Source: JAQUTK01 sp963677415
GTDB lineage: Bacteria > Bacteroidota > Bacteroidia > Bacteroidales > JAQUTK01
Length of the DNA: 64,000 nt
Direction: 5' to 3'
Assembly: GCA_963677415.2 (NCBI GenBank)
Contig: CAXXFJ010000021.1
Span: forward strand, 1-64,000
Of the stretch, positions 44,649 through 52,726 are shown piece after piece. The position numbers were made by a program, and so were the translations under genes. How positions within the stretch are numbered: position 1 is the stretch's first letter; each line of letters starts with the position of its first letter. Below the pieces are notes generated by a model. That model was not told the origin of the DNA. It made no database searches and worked only from the letters and a program-made list of their open reading frames with translations.

Positions 44649-45872
44649 TTATTCATAGCGTATTGCATCGATCGGATCCAGTTCAGAAGCCTTCTTGGCT
44701 GGATACCAACCGAAAAAGATTCCTGTTACCGTACAAACTGCAAATGAGAGAATGACCGAGTAAGGTTGTATGAGTACCGGCCAACTCAAGACAGCATTGA
44801 CGAAAAAAGAGGATCCAATGCCTAAAACAACCCCAATTAATCCTCCGGTAATACTTATAAGAATCGCCTCGATGAGGAACTGAGACAGAATATCGATACC
44901 TCTTGCACCAACAGACATCCGTAAACCAATCTCCCGCGTTCTTTCTGTGACCGATACATACATGATATTCATGATTCCGATTCCTCCGACAAGGAGTGAG
45001 ATTCCAGCGATGCATGCTAGTAGTATCGTCATCATATCTGTTGTTGAAGTTAACATACTGCTCAGTTCTTCTTGTGAACGGACACTGAAGTCATCATCAT
45101 CAGCATCTTTCAACTTGTGGTTGGCACGAAGAATTTCTGTAATCTCTGCCGTGGCTTTTTCAGTCATTCCCTCAGTGATAGCCGAGGCATAGATGCTCTG
45201 AATATAGGTAATAGCCAGCACTCTTTTTTGGACAGTTGTATAAGGAGCTAGAACCAGATTATCCTGATCCTGCCCCATACTGTTATATCCTTTCGGAACA
45301 AGTGTGCCAATGATCTTGAAAGGAATCTTATTGAATCGTACCACCTTTCCGATTGGGTTCTCGCCGTCAGGAAAAAGATTGTCAGTAACAGTTTTCCCTA
45401 CCAGACAGACCTTCGCAGAAGAAAGAAGATCCTGTTCAGTAAACATTTCACCCTCTTTTACAGATATTTTTCTAATCTGCATATACTCTTCGGACATGCC
45501 ATACATTGTAGAAGGGTAGTTATTTGCCCCATAAATAAACTGTCCGCTGCTGTTTACAGAAGGAGAGCAGGCAGAGATAAAGGATGCCTTGTTCACTATT
45601 GACTGGTAGTCTGCCAGCTTTAATGTCTGCATACTTGAAGCATCTTGTCGCACTCCTCCTCTTTCCATATTATTGCCTGGGTGGATCATAATCATATTCG
45701 AACCCATCTCTGAGATTTCAGATTGGATGCTTTTCTTTGATCCCTGTCCAATAGCAAGCATCGTGATGACAGAGGCTACACCAATAATTATTCCCAACAT
45801 TGTCAGGAAACCTCTAAACTTGTTGTTGCCAAGTGCACGAAGTGCTATCTTAAATAAGTTTGTGAAGTTCAT
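44649..45872 (-). CDS. MacB-like ABC transporter permease
   Basis: A 407-residue FtsX/MacB-type permease. An N-terminal membrane span (GFLTMLGIIIGVASVITML) precedes a large periplasmic domain (about residues 45-270), then three C-terminal spans (ILLACIAGISLLVGGIGIMNI, AILISITGGLIGVVLGIG, SFAVCTVTGIFFGWYPA) with the SVTERTREIGLRMSVGA coupling segment. The ATPase is a separate upstream gene, unlike fused E. coli MacB. It would power mechanotransmission with the MacA-like adaptor and TolC to export peptides, lipids or drugs. It is the last gene of the efflux operon. Confidence 0.9.
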   Translation of the reverse strand: MNFTNLFKIALRALGNNKFRGFLTMLGIIIGVASVITMLAIGQGSKKSIQSEISEMGSNMIMIHPGNNMERGGVRQDASSMQTLKLADYQSIVNKASFISACSPSVNSSGQFIYGANNYPSTMYGMSEEYMQIRKISVKEGEMFTEQDLLSSAKVCLVGKTVTDNLFPDGENPIGKVVRFNKIPFKIIGTLVPKGYNSMGQDQDNLVLAPYTTVQKRVLAITYIQSIYASAITEGMTEKATAEITEILRANHKLKDADDDDFSVRSQEELSSMLTSTTDMMTILLACIAGISLLVGGIGIMNIMYVSVTERTREIGLRMSVGARGIDILSQFLIEAILISITGGLIGVVLGIGSSFFVNAVLSWPVLIQPYSVILSFAVCTVTGIFFGWYPAKKASELDPIDAIRYE

Positions 45873-45886
45873 ATACTTAGTCTTTG

Positions 45887-46630
45887 TTAGTCATTAATAA
45901 CAGGCAAGAGATCGAGCGTTTTCTGAGCGGACTCTATGTGCTGGTTATACTTGTCCTCAATGATTCGTCCATCTTTCAGCACTATATTTCGGCTACTAAA
46001 GGTAGCAATTTCCGGATTGTGCGTGACAAAAATAATAGTTCGTCCTGCTTTATGCAGCTTTTGGAACAAGACCAGAATCTCAATAGACGTTCTGGTATCC
46101 AGATTTCCTGTGGCTTCATCTGCAAGAATTAAAACAGGGTCATTAACCAAGGCGCGTGCTATCGCTACTCTTTGCTGCTGACCACCAGACATCTGATTGG
46201 ACTTGTGGTATACTCTATCAGAAAGCCCAACATCACTCAGAGCATGCAACGCTTTTTCTTTTCGTAATTTAGCCGTGATATTCGGATTGTACATCAAAGG
46301 AAGCTCCACATTTTCCAATGCATTTGTTTTTGGTAACAGATTGTAAGACTGAAACACAAAGCCGATCTTGTTGTTACGCAGTCTGGCTCTTTCATTCTTT
46401 CCCATTTGCTTTACAGAATAGCCATCAAGATAATACTCTCCCTCTGAGGGAGTGTCAAGACATCCCAGCGTATTCAGCAGGGTAGACTTTCCGGAACCGC
46501 TGCTACCCATGATAGTCACAAACTCGCCTGAGATAATGGAAAAAGTCACTCCACGAAGAGCGTGCACAGTCTCCGAACCCACGATAAAGTTTCGCTGTAT
46601 ATTCTCCAGCTGTATAATTGCCTTTTCCAT
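45887..46630 (-). CDS. MacB/LolD-type ABC transporter ATPase
   Basis: A 247-residue ATPase: Walker A GSSGSGKSTLL, Q-loop FVFQSYNLLP, signature MSGGQQQRVAIARAL, Walker B VLILADEATGNLD and switch histidine in FVTHNPEIA. It carries a short C-terminal tail beyond the usual core. The gene sits 2 bases after the adaptor gene and 14 bases before the permease gene, so the three form one tripartite efflux unit. Confidence 0.92.
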   Translation of the reverse strand: MEKAIIQLENIQRNFIVGSETVHALRGVTFSIISGEFVTIMGSSGSGKSTLLNTLGCLDTPSEGEYYLDGYSVKQMGKNERARLRNNKIGFVFQSYNLLPKTNALENVELPLMYNPNITAKLRKEKALHALSDVGLSDRVYHKSNQMSGGQQQRVAIARALVNDPVLILADEATGNLDTRTSIEILVLFQKLHKAGRTIIFVTHNPEIATFSSRNIVLKDGRIIEDKYNQHIESAQKTLDLLPVIND

Positions 46631-46632
46631 GC

Positions 46633-47850
46633 TTACTTTTTGTTTTTGTTGGCACCGGGACGTTGAGGCATGAATGGACTGGTTTCTCCACTTTTTGAGC
46701 CTTCTGCCATTTGTGCACCTCCTGTAGTAGCACTTACAGATGCCTCTACGATGACATCTTCCCCTTCTTTAAGTCCGGAGATTACTTCTGTTGATACACC
46801 GTTTGACTCACCAACGACAACAGTTTTTGCCTGGTACACATTTCCGTTCTTTTGCCAGATAGTGTGCTTGACAGAATCTTTACTACTCTTTTGTTCAGCC
46901 TGAATGATCTCCACATTTTCTCCTAAAAGTTCTTGTGTAGGAGTAAACCGAAAAGCTTTGGCAGGAACCAGTAAGACTCCTTTTTTCTCAGTTGTAAAGA
47001 TGGATATGTTTGCAGTCAAGCCGGGTTTCAGTTTAAGATCCGGATTCGGAGCATTAACAATCACCTCGTATGTTACAACGTTGGAGGTTGTGGTAGCTTC
47101 CAGGCGAACTTGTGTAACTACTCCATCGAATACATCGTTAGGATATGCATCAACAGTAAAAGAAACGCGTTGTCCCTCTTTTACCTGACCTAAATCAGCT
47201 TCATCCACGTTTGCAACCACCTGCATCTTCGAAAGGTCATTAGCAATAGTAAAAAGCGTAGGAGTGCTGTAGCTTGCAGCAACTGTCTGTCCTTCATCAA
47301 CGGCACGTGAAATAATAACGCCATCAATCGGAGATTTGATCATTGCATACGAGAGGTTGCGTTGTGCTTTTTCTACGTTAAACTTACTCTTTTCATATGT
47401 ATTCTTTGCTTTCTGATACGTGTAGTTAGCTGTTTCATAGTCCGTTTCACTCACAAGCTCTTTTTCGTATAATTGTTGAGAACGTTCGAAGTTCTTCTTT
47501 TGGTATTCATATTCTGTTTTGGCAGTAGACATGTCTGCATTAACCGATGATTGCTCAGAAAGCAGTAGTTCCTTATCCAGCTCGGCGATAAGCTGTCCCT
47601 TTTTTACAACAGAATTGAAATCCACATAGATCTTGTTGATAATTCCAGATACCTGCGTGCCGACCTCCACTTGTGTGATAGCCTCAACAGATCCGGTTGC
47701 TGTTACAATATTTGAGATATCTCCTTTGGTGATCTTTTCTGTCTTTACTAATATTGGGGCTTCAGGAGAAGACTTCATAAAGTACCATGTGCATCCTGCG
47801 ATAACTACCACAACTATTGTGGCAAGCATCCATTTTGATTGTTTCTTCAT
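46633..47850 (-). CDS. MacA-like periplasmic adaptor (membrane fusion) protein
   Basis: A 405-residue adaptor. One N-terminal membrane anchor (MLATIVVVVIAGCTWYFM) is followed by a biotinyl-lipoyl half motif (TGSVEAITQVEVGTQVSG), a long alpha-helical hairpin (about residues 95-165), the second lipoyl half (IKSPIDGVIISRAVDEGQTV) and beta-barrel domains. The C-terminal tail is low-complexity. Such adaptors bridge the inner-membrane MacB to TolC. It lies 13 bases after the TolC-family gene and 2 before the ATPase gene. Confidence 0.9.
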   Translation of the reverse strand: MKKQSKWMLATIVVVVIAGCTWYFMKSSPEAPILVKTEKITKGDISNIVTATGSVEAITQVEVGTQVSGIINKIYVDFNSVVKKGQLIAELDKELLLSEQSSVNADMSTAKTEYEYQKKNFERSQQLYEKELVSETDYETANYTYQKAKNTYEKSKFNVEKAQRNLSYAMIKSPIDGVIISRAVDEGQTVAASYSTPTLFTIANDLSKMQVVANVDEADLGQVKEGQRVSFTVDAYPNDVFDGVVTQVRLEATTTSNVVTYEVIVNAPNPDLKLKPGLTANISIFTTEKKGVLLVPAKAFRFTPTQELLGENVEIIQAEQKSSKDSVKHTIWQKNGNVYQAKTVVVGESNGVSTEVISGLKEGEDVIVEASVSATTGGAQMAEGSKSGETSPFMPQRPGANKNKK

Positions 47851-47863
47851 TGTTATATCTGTT

Positions 47864-49202
47864 TTATTCGTTTATCTGAATGGGTTTATTTTGGTAGAAA
47901 TTGAGTAATTGGAGGTTCATTATGGTCATATATTTCGCTTGAACCATCTCTTGCTGTGCGTTTACCAGATTACTTTTTTCTGTCAGCAACTCCAACGTGT
48001 TTTTCATTCCCAGATTGAACTGCTCTTGAATCAGTTCGTTGCTGGACTCCACATATTTCACATTTTCAAGGGCTGAAGTGTAACGATTCTGGTAAGATAT
48101 TGCAGCCTGATAGACCGTCTCTATCGATTTCAATAAATCTTTTTGTGCACTTTGCAATTCCAGTTCACTTTGCTCAATCTGAAGTTTCGCTTTCTTTACA
48201 GCAGTCGTAGTCGAGCGTTGATTGAGTATAGGGATGTTGAGTGAAAACCCCATACTTTGATTGAAGTTGCCATTTATCTGAGTAGAAAAGGAATTGGTAC
48301 TGGCAGATGCCGTTCCCGTCCCCAATGATGCATTGATGCCAACGGTAGGAAGATAGCCTGCTTTTGCTTTGTTTACTCCTATTTTAGCGGATTGGATAGA
48401 AAGATCCATGCTCTTTATTTCCGGTAAAGACTGAAGAGCAATCTGATAAATCTCCGCCTTTGCAGGGAGTAATTGCAGGACCTCCTCATCGCCAAGTGCG
48501 GGAAAAGATAAATTCATTTCTTCATTTATATCCAGTTCAAGCAACTGTTTCAGCTGTAACTTAGTCTCTTCAAAGGTTGCTTGTGCAGCCACCAGCTGGT
48601 ATTTATCTGTGCTATATTGGGATTCCAGTTGAGCAACATCTGTTTTGGCGATAGACCCGGCAGCCAGCAATTCTTTGGATCGATCAAGTTGCACTTTGGA
48701 AACGTCAACGGTGTTTTCATTGATTTTTACTGTTTTCATGTGCATATAACAATTGAAGATAAACCTGAGTAATTTGTAGTTCAATGTTATTCTTTGCCTC
48801 TTCGATTGCAAGTTCCTGAATCGTGTTTGTAAGTTTGGACTGTTTCAGATTATAATATCGTTCACCTCCGGCGAAGATCGTCCAATTGGCTCCCAAAGAA
48901 TAGTTGCCCGTATATGATCCACTACTGGATGCGATACCGGTGCTCAAAACCTGTTTTTAGCAGCAGCACGACGGGAAAATGAATTGTGAACTGGAAGCAG
49001 AAAGCGAAGGAGTAAATTGCGCTTTTGCCTGTTTGGTGTCTTCGATACCGGACTTGTAAGAGATTAGGCTTTGTTTGACTTGAATGTTGTTAGTCAAAGC
49101 ATAATCAATGCAACTTTTCAAATTCCACTGTTGTGGTTTCTGCTGCGCAGTGATTGCTGTAGTAAGCAGCAGAGATGCGAAAATCAATTTTATGCGTTTC
49201 AT
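47864..49202 (-). pseudogene. TolC-family outer-membrane efflux protein, broken by frameshifts
   Basis: The signal peptide (LIFASLLLTTAITA) and the opening WNLKSCIDYALTNNIQVKQSL are typical TolC features, and the C-terminal half (residues from VKINENTVDVSKVQLDRSKEL on) has the usual helical repeats. The first break is around 48954-48983: an extra base and a lengthened T5 run together create a TAA, and the frame then resumes with KQVLSTGIAS. The second is one extra T at 48733-48736, beyond which YAHE should continue as TVKINEN. Correcting both gives one protein of ordinary size. It is the first gene of the efflux operon. Confidence 0.85.
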
Positions 49203-49226
49203 ACTTCTCGTAGTTTAATTACGATG

Positions 49227-49234
49227 CAAATATA
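49227..49234 (-). promoter_or_regulatory. -7 box for the efflux operon
   Basis: TATATTTG on the minus strand matches TAnnTTTG, 24 bases before the TolC-family start. Confidence 0.6.
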
Positions 49235-49492
49235 AAAGCGGTGTTGCTGCTCGAAACAAATATAAATAGACGTAGCCCCCTTTTTTTATCGACCAAAAGG
49301 GTTTTCTTAAGCAAAGCAAAGAAAATCAATAGCAGTTATTTGAGTCCTGTACTGAATCGGAATTGGCTTTTCTTTTAGTCCGTTGAGTGTTGCGATTCAG
49401 ACTCTGGATCTCATTGCGGACTTGCCCCGCAATCCCCTTAGATGCAGTTGAAAATTAAGATTCAGTTCCTTTGAGATCCCAATCTGATCCCA

Positions 49493-49595
49493 GCTCAAAA
49501 ACAACCTGAAGCTGCTCAAAAACAACCAGATGGGTGACTAATTCCAGAAGGATGCGTTCCTCGTTTTCTGCAGTGAAGGGCCTTTTCTGCAGTGA
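49493..49595. repeat. Short tandem repeats next to the dispersed repeat copy B
   Basis: GCTCAAAAACAACC occurs at 49493-49506 and again at 49514-49527, a 21-base period. TTTTCTGCAGTGA occurs at 49564-49576 and 49583-49595. They lie in the 49203-49943 spacer, which otherwise holds only the efflux promoter and repeat copy B; no gene is seen. Confidence 0.5.
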
Positions 49596-49895
49596 GTTGA
49601 CTCAATTGCGCTATACAAGAAAACTTTTCAGAAACAATCTTTTGGAATATGTGAATCAACCGGAGGAAAAAGTCTTTTTGAACAGGGGAGATAAATAACC
49701 CAAACCAGAAGATAAAAGTCATTCTCAAAGATAGTTTTGTTGTTCTGAACTTTTAGAATGATTATTTTGCAGTTCAGAACGATCATTCTAAAGTTCAGAA
49801 CGATCATTCCACGCTTTAGAATGAGTTATGTATCAAGAAAAAATAACTTTTGCAACTTGATAAAGAATACATTTCTTCCTATATGATGGCAAAAA
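49596..49895. repeat. Dispersed intergenic repeat, copy B, with 21-bp tandem units
   Basis: Second copy of the element at 16348-16642, in the same orientation. The tandem units are 49755-49775, 49776-49796 and 49797-49817 plus a partial unit at 49818-49830, each centred on GAACGATCATTC or a variant. The flanks share TGTGAATCAACC, GGAAAAAGTCTTTTT, AACCCAAACC and TTTCTTCCTAT with copy A. Unit sequences differ between copies while the spacing is kept exactly. Confidence 0.8.
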
Positions 49896-49943
49896 CATAT
49901 ACGATTCTTCGTCAATTTAGTTGAACACATGGGCACCCCTTTT

Positions 49944-50740
49944 TTATCCCTTTGTCAGAGATACAATGGCAGCGTGCATGTATCCATTGGAAGCGAGCAC
50001 CTGATCTCCTGACCACCAGTTATCGTCCCCTTGAAAGTCTGTCAGTTTGCCTCCCGCTTGCTGAAGAATAAAGCCACCTGCGGCAACATCCCAAGAACCT
50101 AGAAATGCTTCGATGCGCACTTCAGCTCTTTCCGCAAGCGATGTAGCAAAGTTCGGCGGCAGCGGCACCCATCAATCGCGTACCACCTACATTGCCATAG
50201 CATGCGTTGACAAGTTTGAGAGCCATTGGTTTGTATCCGTTGTCGTTGTGTATGGTAAATCCCAATAAGATAAGGGCTTTGTCAAGTGAACTCACTGTTG
50301 AACACCTGTATCTCATTGCCATCCAGATAGGCCTTACTTCCCTTCCATGCATAGAAACATTCGTTACGGCAAACTTCATAGACCACCCCAAGGAGAATCT
50401 CGTCTTTTTGTGCGGAGTGCAATGCTTACACAGTAGGGAGCCAGGTTGTGTATATAGTTTGTAGTCCCATCCAGCGGATCTATACCCAATAATATTTTTC
50501 TGAAGAAAGCTCACCCGTTCCCTCTTCTGCAATAAAGCCGGAGCCGGGAAGCAGCGCAGAAAGCTGTTCGACGATGCGTCGTTCGGACTCTTTATCTACA
50601 TAGGATACATAATTATGAGCGCTTTTTTCTTCTACTTTTTTCCGGTCAAACTTCTTATTTTCTTCAAATAAGAAAGAGCCGCTTTCTTTGGCGATTTGAC
50701 GCACTTGCGTGCATATTTGTTCCAGATTCATCGTATTCAT
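49944..50740 (-). pseudogene. Inositol-monophosphatase family gene, broken by several frameshifts
   Basis: The three pieces together spell a normal protein: EQICTQVRQIAKESGSFL, AEEGTGELSSEKYYWV, a predicted IDPLDGTTNYIHN in another frame, KALILLGFTI, GGTRLMGAAAAELCYIACG, and AEVRIEAFLGSWDVAAGGFI with QQAGGKLTDFQGD. Family members hydrolyse inositol or related phosphates (SuhB type) using metal ions bound by the EE and DPLDGT motifs. Breaks are a lost base near 50478-50486 and extra bases in the T5 at 50405-50409, at 50301-50302 and in the TTT at 50129-50131. The density of errors in simple runs points to bad sequence rather than decay. Confidence 0.82.
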
Positions 50741-50778
50741 TTTGTTTTTGATGGCGAGATTCTTCCCGCTTGTATTGC

Positions 50779-50786
50779 AAAGTTAG
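50779..50786 (-). promoter_or_regulatory. -7 box for the inositol-monophosphatase family gene
   Basis: TAACTTTG on the minus strand matches TAnnTTTG, 38 bases before the start. Confidence 0.6.
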
Positions 50787-50827
50787 TCGTTTCTCTCCAA
50801 TATTGTCACGCTTCAAGAATATTCTTG

Positions 50828-50835
50828 TACTTTTG
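50828..50835 (+). promoter_or_regulatory. -7 box for the HAD phosphatase gene
   Basis: TACTTTTG matches TAnnTTTG, 27 bases before the ATG at 50863; it excludes the in-frame ATG at 50770. Confidence 0.65.
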
Positions 50836-50862
50836 CGCGAGAAATCAATTAGAAAAAGAAGG

Positions 50863-51519
50863 ATGAAAACATATAAAGGTGTAATTTTTGATCTGGACGG
50901 GACATTGGTTGACACTTTGCAGGATATTGCAGATGCGATGAATTATGTGCTTGAAAAAAGAGGATTTCCTGTGTTTGATTATGATAGATATAAGTATTTT
51001 GTAGGTAAAGGGCTCAAAATGTTGGTTGAAAAGGTAGTGCCTCCTGAAACAGACAAAGAGAGTATTGATGTGATTTATAAGGAAATGATTGATCGTTATC
51101 GTAATCGTCTCGTTGAGAAGTCTGTGTTATATGACGGTATACCCGAACTACTGGATACACTCGTTGATAAGAAGATACGCATATCCATATTATCCAATAA
51201 AGCCGATGAACTGGTTCAACCAATTGTGCGCTTACTGATGAATAAATGGCCTGTTGAGATTGTTTTAGGATTGAAAGAAAACGCTTCCGCGCAAGCCAGA
51301 CCCAACGAGTGCTTTGCTTGTCTGCGAAAAGATGGGGCTACTTCCGTCCGAAGTCATCTTATTTGGGCGATACCAATGTGGACATGGAAAACAGCAAACA
51401 GAGGCCTGCGCACCTTTAGCGTGGGTGTTACTTGGGGCTTTCGTACAGAAGAGGAGTTGAGACATGCAGGAGCTCAGCGGATTATTCATCATCCCTCTGA
51501 ACTGTTTCAGGTATTATAA
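50863..51519 (+). CDS. HAD-family phosphatase, phosphoglycolate phosphatase-like, with an out-of-frame middle
   Basis: About 218 codons. The nucleophile motif FDLDGTLVDT follows the start directly, and the alpha-helical cap (residues 20-90) resembles phosphoglycolate phosphatases; ISILSNKADE is motif II. From about residue 143 to 176 the reading is nonsense (SAQARPNECFACLRKDGATS). In another frame this DNA reads RKPDPTSALLVCEKMGL, and in a third IYLGDTNVDMETA, the family's motifs III and IV. Single extra bases at about 51289, 51359-51361 and 51388-51391 add up to three, so the frame is restored as RTFSVGVTWGFRTEEEL. The open frame therefore hides three likely errors. Confidence 0.85.
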   Translation: MKTYKGVIFDLDGTLVDTLQDIADAMNYVLEKRGFPVFDYDRYKYFVGKGLKMLVEKVVPPETDKESIDVIYKEMIDRYRNRLVEKSVLYDGIPELLDTLVDKKIRISILSNKADELVQPIVRLLMNKWPVEIVLGLKENASAQARPNECFACLRKDGATSVRSHLIWAIPMWTWKTANRGLRTFSVGVTWGFRTEEELRHAGAQRIIHHPSELFQVL

Positions 51520-51524
51520 ATGAG

Positions 51525-51557
51525 CAAGGCACACAAAAAACATTTCAGTGTGCCTTG
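51525..51557. terminator. Bidirectional terminator between the HAD gene and asd
   Basis: CAAGGCACAC pairs perfectly with GTGTGCCTTG around a 13-base A-rich loop, between two convergent genes. Confidence 0.7.
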
Positions 51558-51590
51558 ACTATTATTCAAAGGTTTCCCGGGAATCCTCTT

Positions 51591-52609
51591 TTATTTCTTC
51601 AGATCATTTTCTTTCATCAGATATTCAGCAATCTGAACAGCATTCAGTGCGGCACCTTTCTTTATCTGATCATCAACAGCCCAGAAAGTAAGTCCGTTGG
51701 GATTGGCAAGGTCTTTGCGAAGACGTCCCCACATAGACAGGATCTTTGCCTGCAACAAACAAAGGCATCGGATATTTCTTCTCAGCCGGTTCATCAATCA
51801 CAACCAATCCTTCTGCTTTACTGAAAGCTTTACGGACGTCAGCCACTTCAAGAGGCTGCTCTGTCTCTACCCATATAGACTCTGAATGTGCACGCATTAC
51901 AGGAACACGTACGCAAGTTGCACTGGTTTGAACGTCCGAATGCATGATCTTGCGTGTCTCATGATACATCTTCATCTCTTCTTTGGTGTATCCATTTTCA
52001 GTAAACACATCCACCTGAGGAATCAGATTGTATGCCAGCTGATAGTAGAATTTCTCAATCGTAGGAGCTTCTTCTTTTACGAGTTGTTCGTGTTGTTTTA
52101 CCAATTCAGCCATGGCAGACGCACCGGCTCCCACTGGATGCTTGATAAGTCGAAACGTGAATACGCTTGATATGAGACAGCTTTTCGATTGGTTTCAATG
52201 CTACGACCATAAGTATCGTTGTACAGTTGGGATTGGCAATGATATTGCGGGGGCGAATTCTTCGCATCTTCCGGATTAACCTCAGGGACCCACCAATGGA
52301 ACATCGTCATCCATACGGAAGGCGCTTGAATTGTCAATCATCACGGCTCCGTACTTTGTGATAGTCTCTGCATATTCTTTTGAAATGCCGGCACCTGCAG
52401 AAGTAAAAGCAAGATCTACATCCTTAAAATCATCGTTTTTTCTTAAGCTCCTTAACTGTAATCTCTTTTCCGCGGAATGTATATTTCATTCCTGCACTAC
52501 GTGATGAACCAAAAAGCAGAAGCTCGTCCATCGGGAAGTTTCTTTCCTCCAATACTTGGAGAAACTCTTGGCCTACTGCGCCACTTGCGCCAACAATTGC
52601 AACTTTCAT
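51591..52609 (-). pseudogene. asd: Aspartate-semialdehyde dehydrogenase, broken by at least six frameshifts
   Basis: Makes aspartate semialdehyde for lysine/diaminopimelate, threonine and methionine. Joined pieces give the full protein: VAIVGASGAVGQEFLQVLEE at the start, SAGAGISKEYAETI, MIDNSSAFRMDDDVPLV, a NPNC catalytic-cysteine segment, ASAMAELVKQHEQL, CVRVPVMRAHSESIWVE and FVAGKDPVYVG to the C-terminal NAVQIAEYLMKE. Breaks lie at the T6 of 52436-52441, CCC of 52289-52291, about 52249-52258 (two bases), CCC of 52130-52132 and C4 of 51727-51730. Nearly all are one extra base in a run. As the enzyme is normally essential, bad sequence is the better explanation. Confidence 0.88.
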
Positions 52610-52726
52610 TGTAATAATTAGTAATATTATCGGTTAAACAAAGGAACTTAAGTGGATTTGTGATTACTTTGTATGGTAATGCCATCCTCAGAGTGCAAAA
52701 ATAGTTGTTTTTTAATTCACCTTATC

